Shown piece after piece: positions 25,092-34,020 of a DNA stretch of 37,465 nt. This stretch comes from SKVR01 sp964410015 (GTDB lineage Bacteria; Bacteroidota; Bacteroidia; Bacteroidales; UBA7960). The notes beneath the pieces are model-generated. The model saw nothing but the letters and a program-made list of their open reading frames with translations, was not told the DNA's origin and did not search any database. Position 1 is the stretch's first letter. Each line of letters begins with the position of its first letter. The DNA lies in the NCBI GenBank assembly GCA_964410015.1, contig CAYPFV010000013.1, positions 1 to 37,465 on the forward strand, written 5' to 3'. Position numbers and translations under genes: made by a program.

Positions 25092-28000
25092 TCAATTCAG
25101 TTTATATTTAAACTTATTTTTTTTCAAAAGATCGTTTAAAAATCCAATAGGTTCTACTTTAATTTTCTTGGAAAGCATTTCCACTGAGTTTTTTTCCATG
25201 TCATCGTGAAATTTTATTCTTAAGCGGCATTTACCCCTGTGTTTATTTACTCTATCGATAAGAAAGTCAACAAATTCATCGTTGATATCGGTGATAGGGA
25301 TTTCTACAAGCAAAGCTGTAGCCATTTTCTCAATCAGGTCAGTGAGTAGCATCATCGATTTCACTTTCACTTCTAATTGATTGGGATTATTAAACCTTGT
25401 TTGAACGGTAGCTTTCACAAAAACAAAATTATCTTTTTGTAAAAAGTGCTTTACTTTCAGGTAATCCTCGGAGAATAGGGTCAGATTGAGGGATTCATTG
25501 TAATCTTCGATAGTGAAACTTCCAAAGGGTTTTCCTGTTTTGGTAAATTTGTGTTGCACTCCGATGATTACACCAGCAAAGCTCAATTCCCGGTTTCGTA
25601 ATTTTTCCAGATCAGTAAGGTCTGATAAATTATGACTACAATACTGTTCAATCTGTATTTTGAAATTATCAAGTGGATGACCTGAAATATACATACCTGT
25701 TACATCTTTTTCTTTTTTAAGCATCTCCAGTTGTCCCCACATAGGACAATCGGGTAAAACGGGATCAGGTATAACGCTTTCCTCGCTATCACCAAAAAGA
25801 TTCATCTGCGAAGAGTTGCTGTCTTTTGATACTGCATTGGCATATTTGATTAGTTTATCGGTAAAAGTACCGCTGTTTTCATCTTCCGACCAGAAAAACT
25901 GCGCCCGGTGTACATTCTCAAAACAATCAAAAGCACCTGCCATTGCCAGTGATTCAATAACCCTCTTATTTACGGTTCTGAGATTGATTCTTTGCATGAA
26001 GTCAAAAATATTTTTATAGGGTCCGTTTTCCATTCTTTCCTGTACTATATTTTCCACAGCGCCCTCTCCTACCCCTTTGATGGCGCCCATTCCAAAACGG
26101 ATTTCACCCTTGTCATTCACCACAAAATTAAAAGCAGACTCATTAACATCGGGACCCAATACAGGAATGCTTTGCCGCTGGCATTCCTCCATAAACTGGG
26201 TAATCTTTTTTATATCGCTGAAATTGTTGGTAAGCACAGCAGCCATATATTCGGCAGGATAATTTGCTTTCAAATAGCCGGTTCTGTAGGCAACTACGGA
26301 GTAAGCAGCAGAGTGTGAGCGGTTAAATCCATATTGGGCAAATTTTGCCATTACATTAAAAATCTCTTCGGCTTTTTTCCTGGGAACGCCCTTTTTAGTT
26401 GCCCCTTCTATAAAAATAGATTTTTGCTTATCCATTTCTTCTTTTTTCTTTTTCCCCATAGCGCGTCTGAGAATATCAGCAGATCCAAGAGAATAACCTG
26501 CCATGATTTGTGCCGCCTGCATGATCTGCTCCTGGTAAACCATGATTCCGTAGGTAGGCTTCAGAATTTCTTCCAACCATTCATGGGCATATTCGGTTTT
26601 TTGTAATCCCTGTTTTCGATTGATAAAATCGGGAATAAAATCCATCGGGCCTGGTCTGTAAAGGGCATTCATGGCGATAAGGTCTTCAATATTGTTGGGT
26701 TTAAGTTCTCGCAAATATTTTCTCATTCCTTCTGATTCAAACTGGAAAGTGCCAACGGTATCACCCCTTTGATATAACCCGAATGTTTTTTCATCTTCCA
26801 GTGGTATTTTCTCAGGATCAATGGTTTTTCCGTATCTAAGTTCAATATTTTTCACACATTCTTTAATAATAGAAAGCGTTTTCAGTCCAAGGAAGTCCAT
26901 TTTGAGCATCCCGACAGATTCAACAAACTTACCGTCATATTGGGTAACGGGCAGATCGGAATCTTTTTGTGTACTCAGCGGGATGCATTCTTTAAGATCG
27001 GTGGGACCGATAATAACCCCGCAGGCATGAATCCCTGTCTGACGGTTGGAACCCTCCAGTATTCTTGCAAATTTGAGCGTTTCTTTGATCAGCGGATTAG
27101 GGTGCTGCAGGGCATCTTTTAGTTCAGGTACGTTTTTATAAGCATCGTCAAGTGAAGTTCCCGGTTTCTCGGGTACCAGTTTCGCCAGCCGGTCAGCTTC
27201 GGGCAAAGGCAATTTCAAAACCCTTGCTACATCGCGTATAGAAGATTTTGCTCCCATCGTACCAAAAGTAACAATTTGGGCTACTTTTTCACGACCATAT
27301 TTATTGATCACATAATCCATTACTTTTTCGCGTCCCTCATCATCGAAATCGATATCAATATCGGGCATTGAAACCCTTTCAGGATTGAGGAATCGTTCAA
27401 AAAGCAAACTGTATTTAATAGGGTCTATGCTGGTAATTCCAGTACAAAAAGCAACTGCTGAACCAGCAGCACTACCCCTGCCAGGTCCTACAGCCACATC
27501 CATTTTCCGGGCTTCATTGATTAAGTCTTGTACGATAAGAAAATAACCTGCAAACCCCATATCTTTTATGATCTTTAATTCGTAATCAAGCCGTTCCCTT
27601 ATCAGGTTGGTAACTTCATCATACAACCTTTCTGCTCCCCTGTAAGTAAGGTGTTTGAGATAGTCATCTTCGTTGTCGAACCCATCAGGAAGTGGGAATA
27701 CGGGTAGCAAAATGTCTCTTGTAATCTGATATTCTTCAACTTTATCAACGATTTCGCGTGTGTTTGTCAGGGCTTCAGGTATATCTTGAAACAATGCTGC
27801 CATTTCTTCTGGAGTTTTTATATACTCTTCACCCGAGTATTTCATTCTGTCAGGGTCTTCAAGGTCTTTTCCTGTTTGAAGACATATCATAATATCGTGT
27901 GCTTTTGCATCTTCTTTGTTTATGTAATGGCAATCGTTGGTGGCAATTACTTTGCGATTATATTTTCTGGCAAGTTCTATAAGTTTTCGGTTAACAATAT

Positions 28001-28547
28001 CTTGCTCTTCCAGTCCGTGTCGCTGAAGTTCCAGATAAAAATCATCGCCAAAAATGTCAATAAATTCCTGCAGTTTTTCTTCGGCTTTTTCATCACCCGA
28101 TTTAAGAATAGCTTGTGGTATTTCGCCACCGATACAGGCAGAGCTGGCAATAATTCCTTCATGATATTTTCGTAAAACCTCTTTATCTATTCTGGGTGTA
28201 TAATAAAATCCTTCCAGAAAGCCTATGGATACAATTTTAGATAGGTTTTCGTAACCCTTTTTGTTTTTTGCTATCAGAATGAGGTGATGCCCACTGCGAT
28301 CCTGCTTACCTCTTTTATTGTGTCTGCTGGTTTCAGTCACATAAACTTCGCAACCGATCAGGGGTTTGATTCCATGAGCTTTGGCAGCCTTTGTAAAATG
28401 CATTACACCGTACATGTTTCCATGATCGGTAATAGCAACTGCATTCATACCCGAATCTGCAACTTTTTTCATCAGCACATCAATTTTTGATGCACCATCG
28501 AGGATAGAAAAATTTGTATGTAAATGTAAATGTGTGAAATCTGTCAT
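25092..28547 (-). CDS. dnaE: DNA polymerase III subunit alpha
   Basis: The 1151-residue protein is the replicative C-family polymerase. It starts with a PHP domain (HLHLHTNFSILDG near residues 6-18, TDHGNMYG, NDCHYI), continues with the palm carrying PGRGSAAGSAV and the catalytic PDIDIDF (about residues 393-400), then fingers and the tandem helix-hairpin-helix region (YGFNRSHSAAYSVVAYRT and later IKGVGEGAVENIV), and ends with an OB-fold (FAGVIIGVQHKFTKTGKPFGSFTIED) that contacts single-stranded DNA. The PHP metal-ligand motifs look intact, unlike those of E. coli DnaE. The ATG at 28547 is preferred to an in-frame start at 28829, since the extra 94 residues are Cys-rich and resemble translated leader. 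It probably works with a separate DnaQ-type exonuclease, not seen here. Confidence 0.98.
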   Translation of the reverse strand: MTDFTHLHLHTNFSILDGASKIDVLMKKVADSGMNAVAITDHGNMYGVMHFTKAAKAHGIKPLIGCEVYVTETSRHNKRGKQDRSGHHLILIAKNKKGYENLSKIVSIGFLEGFYYTPRIDKEVLRKYHEGIIASSACIGGEIPQAILKSGDEKAEEKLQEFIDIFGDDFYLELQRHGLEEQDIVNRKLIELARKYNRKVIATNDCHYINKEDAKAHDIMICLQTGKDLEDPDRMKYSGEEYIKTPEEMAALFQDIPEALTNTREIVDKVEEYQITRDILLPVFPLPDGFDNEDDYLKHLTYRGAERLYDEVTNLIRERLDYELKIIKDMGFAGYFLIVQDLINEARKMDVAVGPGRGSAAGSAVAFCTGITSIDPIKYSLLFERFLNPERVSMPDIDIDFDDEGREKVMDYVINKYGREKVAQIVTFGTMGAKSSIRDVARVLKLPLPEADRLAKLVPEKPGTSLDDAYKNVPELKDALQHPNPLIKETLKFARILEGSNRQTGIHACGVIIGPTDLKECIPLSTQKDSDLPVTQYDGKFVESVGMLKMDFLGLKTLSIIKECVKNIELRYGKTIDPEKIPLEDEKTFGLYQRGDTVGTFQFESEGMRKYLRELKPNNIEDLIAMNALYRPGPMDFIPDFINRKQGLQKTEYAHEWLEEILKPTYGIMVYQEQIMQAAQIMAGYSLGSADILRRAMGKKKKEEMDKQKSIFIEGATKKGVPRKKAEEIFNVMAKFAQYGFNRSHSAAYSVVAYRTGYLKANYPAEYMAAVLTNNFSDIKKITQFMEECQRQSIPVLGPDVNESAFNFVVNDKGEIRFGMGAIKGVGEGAVENIVQERMENGPYKNIFDFMQRINLRTVNKRVIESLAMAGAFDCFENVHRAQFFWSEDENSGTFTDKLIKYANAVSKDSNSSQMNLFGDSEESVIPDPVLPDCPMWGQLEMLKKEKDVTGMYISGHPLDNFKIQIEQYCSHNLSDLTDLEKLRNRELSFAGVIIGVQHKFTKTGKPFGSFTIEDYNESLNLTLFSEDYLKVKHFLQKDNFVFVKATVQTRFNNPNQLEVKVKSMMLLTDLIEKMATALLVEIPITDINDEFVDFLIDRVNKHRGKCRLRIKFHDDMEKNSVEMLSKKIKVEPIGFLNDLLKKNKFKYKLN

Positions 28548-28909
28548 ATGCCTTCTTTTATAATGTTTGTATATCAAAAATATACAAAAATCGTTGGATT
28601 TTTTGTTTAACTTGTTCACATTTTGCCATAAGTTATCAACCTGACATTTTGAAAAACATAAAGAAATTTTCAAAACCCCATGTTGGACATTGGTATTATA
28701 AAGATATATATATTGGGAAATCACGCCATGAAGGCATTCATGACAAAAACTAACATAACACTGAATTGCAATGCTTTGAAAGTTACAGGAAGAATTATTG
28801 ATAGTTGAATAAGAAACAGTAAAACACAATTCAAACTCCTGATCACAGAAACACTTCTGAATGGTAAATGTACCTTATCAGAATCATGCAATCAATCCTT
28901 AAGCGGTAA
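28548..28909. other. Region between dnaE and the aminotransferase gene
   Basis: This 362-bp gap contains the proposed dnaE promoter and inverted repeat near its left end. An open frame continuous with dnaE runs back to 28829 but lacks coding character. I see no other gene, terminator or repeat that I can support. Confidence 0.5.
28575..28582 (-). promoter_or_regulatory. -7 promoter motif of dnaE, overlapped by an inverted repeat
   Basis: On the minus strand TATTTTTG fits TAnnTTTG and lies about 28 nt before the dnaE ATG. It overlaps a perfect inverted repeat, TGTATAT (28568-28574) and ATATACA (28580-28586), separated by 5 nt. The overlap could mark an operator, but the A/T-rich context makes this tentative. 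No good -33 element is seen. Confidence 0.4.
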
Positions 28910-30121
28910 TTATAATTCGGTTGGATGCATGCGTCCCGGATATTGTTGAAGTGCTTCTTCCAGGCAAATCATTGCGTTTTTGAGGTCATCTACATTCAGC
29001 ACATAAGAGATTCGCACCTGATTTTTACCGGCTCCTGGTGTAGAGTAGAATCCTGTTGCCGGGGCAAGCATAACGGTTTGATTGTTATATTGAAAGTCTT
29101 CCAGCAACCACTGACAAAATTTGTCGGAATCATCAACAGGCAATTTCGCAGTAACATAAAATGCACCTTTGGGCACAGGGCAGAGCACTCCATCCATTTG
29201 GTTCATCATTTTCACCACCGTATCCCTTCGCTGCCGGTATTCCTCCAACACTTCAACAAAGTAAGAATCGGGGGTTTCCATAGCTGCTTCAGAGGCAATT
29301 TGCCCCAATGAAGGAGGACTCAGGCGTGCCTGGGCAAATTTCATGGCAGTATTTATGATCTCCTTGTTGTGAGATATCAAACAACCTATTCGCACACCAC
29401 AGGCACTATATCTTTTGGAAACTGAGTCGATAAGTACCACATTGTTTTCAATGCCTTTTAAGTTCATTACCGAATAGTGTTTCCTGTTATCGTAGCAAAA
29501 CTCTCTGTAAACCTCATCGGCAAAAAGAAAAAGATCATGTTTTTTTACAATTTCACGCAATATTTCCAGTTCTTCTTTTGAATAAAGATAACCGGTAGGG
29601 TTATTGGGGTTGCAAACCATGATGGCTTTGGTTTTGGGTCCGATTGCCTTTTCAAATTCGCTTATAGGGGGCAGGGCAAAACCGGTTTCAATATTAGATA
29701 TAATGGGTTTTACCTTTACTCCGGCACTAGTGGCAAATCCATTATAATTGGCATAAAAAGGTTCGGGAATGATGATCTCATCGTCCTGGTCAAGGCAAGA
29801 CTGCACCGTAAACAGAATTGCTTCTGAAGCACCTGCCGTCACAATAATTTCATCTGGATTTATCTGAATATCATGCTTTTCATAGTAAGTACAGATTTTT
29901 TGCCGGTAAGACAACATACCAGCCGAATGGCTATATTCAATAACTTTGATATTGAGGTTGTGCATAGCATTTAGCATTGCTTCGGGTGTGGCAATATCGG
30001 GTTGACCAATATTGAGATGATATACCTTTACACCTCTTTCTTTGGCTTGTTCGGCATAGGGTACCAATTTTCTGATAGGACTGGCCGGCATTTTGCGACC
30101 TTTTTCTGATATTTGTGGCAT
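28910..30121 (-). CDS. Class I/II pyridoxal phosphate aminotransferase (aspartate aminotransferase-like)
   Basis: The 403-residue enzyme is a fold-type I aminotransferase. It has the substrate-pocket motif NIGQPDIATPEAM, the GASEAI cofactor-phosphate segment, NPNNPTGYLYSKEE, the cofactor-binding Asp in FADEVYREF, and the Schiff-base lysine in DSVSKRYSACGVRIG (Lys236). The usual SxSKxxxxxGxRxG pattern is kept. Aspartate, aromatic and LL-diaminopimelate aminotransferases share this layout, so the preferred substrate is unclear; aspartate aminotransferase is the most common annotation. It is cytosolic. The start is 43 bp after the DUF1573 gene on the same strand, so these two may be co-transcribed, though no functional link is apparent. 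Confidence 0.92.
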   Translation of the reverse strand: MPQISEKGRKMPASPIRKLVPYAEQAKERGVKVYHLNIGQPDIATPEAMLNAMHNLNIKVIEYSHSAGMLSYRQKICTYYEKHDIQINPDEIIVTAGASEAILFTVQSCLDQDDEIIIPEPFYANYNGFATSAGVKVKPIISNIETGFALPPISEFEKAIGPKTKAIMVCNPNNPTGYLYSKEELEILREIVKKHDLFLFADEVYREFCYDNRKHYSVMNLKGIENNVVLIDSVSKRYSACGVRIGCLISHNKEIINTAMKFAQARLSPPSLGQIASEAAMETPDSYFVEVLEEYRQRRDTVVKMMNQMDGVLCPVPKGAFYVTAKLPVDDSDKFCQWLLEDFQYNNQTVMLAPATGFYSTPGAGKNQVRISYVLNVDDLKNAMICLEEALQQYPGRMHPTEL

Positions 30122-30164
30122 GTTTGATAATATTTAGATATAAATTATGGGTGAATAGTTTGAA

Positions 30165-30620
30165 TCAGGGTTTTGCTGGAGTTTGTACTTCTCCTGTGAT
30201 GCAAATAATGGTTATATTTTTTTCGGAATTGGAATGAATCGTCAGGTTGCGTGTAAACCTGCCTAAACGCGAAGTATCATAGCGTATTTTGATTTTATCC
30301 TGCTGCCTGGCAGCAATGGTTTTTCTGGGATATGAAGGCACTGATAAACCACAACTACCCCTTACATTTGATATTTTCAATGGAATATCAGATTGGTTTT
30401 TTATCTGCAAAGTATAGTTCATGCTTTGTTTTCGCTGTAAAAACCCAAAATCAATGCATTTTTCAGGTGTTGTTGTACTGATATTTTTCCCATCAAAAAT
30501 CAAAACCGACAGATTATCCTGTGCTTTCAGAGGAATTGAGATCATACACAACATGAATAAGCAGAAAAGACACCGGTAGTTTATTGGTCTGATTGGTTTA
30601 TAAAATGATTTGTTCATCAA
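30165..30620 (-). CDS. Exported DUF1573 domain protein
   Basis: The 151-residue protein has a signal peptide (hydrophobic core CLFCLFMLCMISIPL, cleavage near KAQ at about residue 34) and one immunoglobulin-like DUF1573 domain. The domain pattern is visible as CIDFGFLQRKQSMNYTLQIKN, VRGSCGLSVPSYPRKTI and YDTSRLGRFTRNLTIHSN. DUF1573 proteins are widespread exported or periplasmic proteins of Bacteroidota, some linked to surface assembly, and no activity is established. The usual SCGCT motif is SCGLS here, so one of two paired cysteines is missing. The start could be either of the first two Met codons. A copy of the 131-bp dispersed repeat lies 30 bp upstream, where this gene's promoter would be expected. 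Confidence 0.8.
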   Translation of the reverse strand: MMNKSFYKPIRPINYRCLFCLFMLCMISIPLKAQDNLSVLIFDGKNISTTTPEKCIDFGFLQRKQSMNYTLQIKNQSDIPLKISNVRGSCGLSVPSYPRKTIAARQQDKIKIRYDTSRLGRFTRNLTIHSNSEKNITIICITGEVQTPAKP

Positions 30621-30650
30621 AAAAAAAATGAATTCAGTTAGATTTAAAGA

Positions 30651-30784
30651 ATGAGTCCACTCTGAAAAGTATATTATCCACAGATTACACAGATTTACAC
30701 AGATGCTAAATCCAGATAATCAGTGTGTTTAAAAAATGAAAATGAACACAGATTTGCCGAAAACAAGTTTTCGGAGTGGACTTA
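30651..30784. repeat. MITE-like dispersed repeat, copy 2
   Basis: The element runs from GAGTCCACTCTGAAAAGT (30653-30670) to ACAAGTTTTCGGAGTGGACT (30763-30782), which are imperfect inverted repeats. It is colinear with copy 1 at 7418 without gaps and differs at about eight of 131 positions. It keeps the ACACAGATT units and a perfect TTATCCACA at 30674-30682. Similar flanks (TTAAAGAAT left, TTAAGAAT right) could be a target duplication but are imperfect. It lies upstream of the DUF1573 gene. Confidence 0.85.
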
Positions 30785-31094
30785 AGAATAATACTGAAAA
30801 TGAATCCAGTTTCGGTTTTAACATTCAATTACAGATAAATTATTGGATGAAGACGATCGTCTCTTCAATATCTCTTTTAATTGATTATTAAAAATTTTCC
30901 GGCAAAATTACAAATTAGATTTGAAAATTCTTTTTTAATTTAAAACACGAAAGTCTTCTGGTTATTTCCCTGGTGAAAGCTAAAATATTTTTTATAAACT
31001 TCATTTAGATTGATAAATTAACTATATTTAGCAGTCTGTTCGCAAATCTGAGATATATTAATCGAATTGCTGTAGTTTTATTCAACATCACTTT

Positions 31095-31162
31095 GATCTG
31101 TTCTAAATTAATTAAATAGATCAGATGTAGCTGGCCAAAATACTGGTTTTGTAATTTTTACC
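31095..31162 (+). repeat. Second dispersed repeat (about 68 bp), copy A
   Basis: This stretch contains TTAAATAGATCAGATGTAGC, then CTGGCCAAAATACTGG and TTTTGTAATTTT. It matches 37394-37462 in the same orientation at roughly 80% with one gap. GATCTG near the left end and CAGATG inside form a potential hairpin. It lies about 170 bp upstream of the small envelope protein gene. No coding potential is seen. Confidence 0.7.
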
Positions 31163-31333
31163 TTGTTGCCTGATTATAATCTTCCACATGTTTGTCAATA
31201 GTATTGTCATGGCTCGGTTTATCATATAATAATTTGATTGAAATGTATGATGTAACCTCATTTCACTGATCATTAAATCATTGTTTTTGTGTGTAATAAC
31301 ACATGGAATTTTTATAGGAAAACTTATCGTTGG

Positions 31334-31792
31334 ATGGAAAAAAGCTTAAGAATTATCACCTTGTTGGTATTGGTATTTATTTTTCACCGATGTGATTATA
31401 TGAAGACAGAAGAAAAGAAAATATTAATACCTGAAGAAATATTTATTTGCAATGGGAAAGAGTTTAAGAATTTCAGCAAGGATACTTTACGGGCAGAAGG
31501 TATATTTATTCACAAAAGGGAAAGCATGGCCAAAAACAGGGCGCGAATAGATGCACAAATCCAGATTGCTTATTTGTATCAGAGCTTTTTCTCAGAAAGA
31601 AACGGTGAAAATGACCATAAAAACAAAGTTGATCCGGCATCAGAGGCAGAAAGAAGTTTGATACGGAAAAATGTGAATTTCAATATAGGCAACCTGAAGA
31701 TCGTATGCAGTGAAACAAATTACGAAAATGGGCGCTACAGGGTAAAAGTTGTTGCTGAAGCAAGCATTCATGACATAAGTCCTCCTGCCTGA
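31334..31792 (+). CDS. Small envelope protein, weakly LPP20-like
   Basis: The 152-residue product begins MEKSLRIITLLVLVFIFHRC, a basic and hydrophobic export signal with Cys20 near its end. The residues before the cysteine (IFHR) do not make a standard lipobox, so lipidation is doubtful; a membrane anchor or a non-canonical signal is possible. The middle segment SMAKNRARIDAQIQIAYLYQ and the final NLKIVCSETNYENGRYRVKVVAE recall the LPP20-like lipoprotein fold, where Ala/Arg-rich helices precede beta strands, but the match is weak. GTG 31289 is an alternative start that would add 15 residues before the hydrophobic stretch. The gene converges on the OmpA-family gene with only 21 bp between them. 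Function is unknown. Confidence 0.65.
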   Translation: MEKSLRIITLLVLVFIFHRCDYMKTEEKKILIPEEIFICNGKEFKNFSKDTLRAEGIFIHKRESMAKNRARIDAQIQIAYLYQSFFSERNGENDHKNKVDPASEAERSLIRKNVNFNIGNLKIVCSETNYENGRYRVKVVAEASIHDISPPA

Positions 31793-31813
31793 TTGCATTT
31801 CCGTCAGATGGTT

Positions 31814-33871
31814 TTACTTTTCAATCACTTCAAATTCAGTTCTTCTGTTCATTTGACGTCCTTCTTCATTATCATTACTTGCAACGGGTTTATCAAATCC
31901 GTATCCTTTAAAAGTAAGTCGTGAAGCATCAATGCCTCTTTCTATCAGAAAATCCACTACCGCTTTTGCTCTTTGTTCCGATATTCTTTTGTTTACAGCG
32001 GCAGAACCCACGTTGTCTGTATGACCAGACACCTCAATTTTTATGGATGGATTATCGGTAAGGAGTTTGATCAGAATCCCCAATTCAACATATGATTCTC
32101 TGGAGAGTTTATAACTTCCGGTATCAAAGAAAATATTATTCAAAACAATACTTTCACCCACTTCAACTCTTTTCAGGTTTATATTGTTTATGATTTCTCT
32201 GGCAATGTCATTTTCAGCCACCTTTAAATTTTCAGAGTGAAAAAGATAATCTTCTGCATTTACAGAGATGCCATAATTTTTTCCACCCGGTAAAGATATC
32301 AAATACTCACCCGTTTCATTATTGTTCGTAAACTCTGCGAGCAATTCTTCAGTTTCATTATCATACAATTCAATAATCGCATTTACAGGGTTCTGGTTTT
32401 GAGAATCAAGAATTTTGCCTTTCAAGATTGTCATGGGAATAACCGGAACATCAACCTGGTTTTCCATCAGGTTATAATCAAGCGGTTTTGTATGATGTGC
32501 AATAAAATCGTTGAGAGCAGGAGAAGATTGTCGTTTTTCTGGTCCTAAGAATGTAATCATAAAAATATCACTACCTCCCAAATTATCGGGCTTAATGGCA
32601 GAATAAAATGCTTTTTCTCCTTTAGGTTCGAGCACAAAGAACATATCGTCTCCAGGTGTATTTATTGGGTGCCCTAAGTTTTCAGGTTGCGTCCATCGTC
32701 CGTTTCTGAATTCGGTTTTAAAAATATCCATACCTCCCATTGAATTATGCCCCTGCGAACTAAAATAGAGAGTAACATCATCTTCTGCCAGAAATATGCT
32801 TATTTCATCAAATTCGGTATTGATAGTAGAACCAAGATTTACAGCATCTTCCCATTTGTCCTTTTCGTTTTTCTGTGAAGTCCAGATGTCTTTTCCTCCA
32901 TATCCACCAGACCTTTCACTGATGAAAAATGCCTGCCTTCCATCGGAAGAAAACACGATACTGGTTTCCTGACTACCTTTCACAGAAAAAGGAGCAGGAA
33001 GTTTTTTAGGTTTAGACCATTTGTCTTTTTTAAATCTGCTAACATAAAGGTCTCCACCCTTTTCACCTCTGTATACAAACATAGAATTTCCATCGGTGGA
33101 GGTGCCCGCTATGGCATCGTGCGATTTACTGTTTATTCTTCCGGGAAGAAGGGTTGCTTCAGTCCAGTGTTCACCACGTTTTTGAGAGACCATAATATTT
33201 TCGTAGTATTTATGATCTACCTCGTCGACTTTATTTTTTTTGCCCACCGGACGCCGTGTTGTAAAATACATTTGTGCGCCATTGGGTGAAAAAACCGGGC
33301 TGTAATCATCATATTCAGAATTTACTTTTTCGCCCAAATTATCAATGAAAACCCTTTGGGGAGATTGAACCATTTGTATGGCATTTTCGCACTCACTGAT
33401 TCTTTTGTCGATTCTGTTTTTTTGTTGAATAATTTCCTGTGGTGAGAGCGATTGCCGGTAAAACCTGAATTGATCAATTGCTTTGTCGAACATATAATTT
33501 TGTTGATAGGCCACGCCCATTAGGAAAAACACTTCCAGGGTATTCACATTCAATTCAATTGCTTTTTCAAGATAAGGGATTGATTTATCTCTGAATGCTG
33601 AATAAAGATAGCACTCTCCTATTTGCATATTGAGCCGTGCATTGTCGGGGTTAAACTGGTAAGCTTCCAAAAAGTATTTAAGTGCTTTTTCGTAATTTCC
33701 CCACCCCTCATTATAAAGATCATTTCCTTTTTTCAGATTTTTTTTGGCTTCACGCAACCCTTTTTTATCGTGCGAAAAATGTGCTTTGGAAAATTCTTTA
33801 TTTTGTGCCCCTAAATAAGAAAATGGGTCCAGCAGAACCAGTATGAACAGAAAAGTACAAATATTCTTCAT
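31814..33871 (-). CDS. TPR / PD40 propeller / carboxypeptidase-regulatory / OmpA protein (PorE-like)
   Basis: The 685-residue exported protein begins MKNICTFLFILVLLDPF and is cleaved near LGAQ. Its domains run in order: two or three TPR repeats (about 35-140), a PD40/WD40-like beta-propeller (about 180-450, with repeated SSDGRQAFFISER-type blades), a carboxypeptidase-regulatory-like domain (about 490-560), and a C-terminal OmpA peptidoglycan-binding domain with FFDTGSYKLS, SGHTDNVGS and ISEQRAKAV. This order matches PorE of Porphyromonas gingivalis, a peptidoglycan-anchored component of the type IX secretion system. Bacteroidota carry several paralogues, so orthology is unproven. The ATG at 33871 is preferred over 33928 because it starts a proper signal peptide. 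An exported TPR protein gene lies upstream in the same direction and may be co-transcribed. Confidence 0.9.
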   Translation of the reverse strand: MKNICTFLFILVLLDPFSYLGAQNKEFSKAHFSHDKKGLREAKKNLKKGNDLYNEGWGNYEKALKYFLEAYQFNPDNARLNMQIGECYLYSAFRDKSIPYLEKAIELNVNTLEVFFLMGVAYQQNYMFDKAIDQFRFYRQSLSPQEIIQQKNRIDKRISECENAIQMVQSPQRVFIDNLGEKVNSEYDDYSPVFSPNGAQMYFTTRRPVGKKNKVDEVDHKYYENIMVSQKRGEHWTEATLLPGRINSKSHDAIAGTSTDGNSMFVYRGEKGGDLYVSRFKKDKWSKPKKLPAPFSVKGSQETSIVFSSDGRQAFFISERSGGYGGKDIWTSQKNEKDKWEDAVNLGSTINTEFDEISIFLAEDDVTLYFSSQGHNSMGGMDIFKTEFRNGRWTQPENLGHPINTPGDDMFFVLEPKGEKAFYSAIKPDNLGGSDIFMITFLGPEKRQSSPALNDFIAHHTKPLDYNLMENQVDVPVIPMTILKGKILDSQNQNPVNAIIELYDNETEELLAEFTNNNETGEYLISLPGGKNYGISVNAEDYLFHSENLKVAENDIAREIINNINLKRVEVGESIVLNNIFFDTGSYKLSRESYVELGILIKLLTDNPSIKIEVSGHTDNVGSAAVNKRISEQRAKAVVDFLIERGIDASRLTFKGYGFDKPVASNDNEEGRQMNRRTEFEVIEK

Positions 33872-34020
33872 GAGGCATTTTATTATACGACTTTGATAGT
33901 AGTAAGAAGTGATTTTTTTATTGTTCATTTTTTATTTTTTTTGATCGTTATCTGTCAATAAGTTCAGGCATTCTGAAGGAGGAAGTTTTTCAAATTAAAT
34001 TTTCAATAGGTCTGTTGATC

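Larger units (their letters stand above)
30621..31333. other. Divergent intergenic region with two different repeats
   Basis: No gene is supported over about 670 bp. It contains copy 2 of the 131-bp inverted-repeat element, a perfect 12-bp palindrome AGACGATCGTCT at 30851-30862, and copy A of the second repeat at 31095-31162. The rest is A/T-rich with no clear promoter motif. Confidence 0.6.

Noticed and set aside
28548..28829. In-frame 94-residue N-terminal extension of DnaE
   Set aside because: DnaE proteins begin a few residues before the PHP HLHLHT motif. The extension is Cys-rich, lacks domain character and covers the promoter-like sequence at 28575-28582.
30651..30784. Target-site duplication around repeat copy 2 (TTAAAGAAT / TTAAGAAT)
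   Set aside because: The two flanks differ in length by one base and no matching duplication is seen at copy 1, where only a TA could be shared. Not enough to assign a transposase type.
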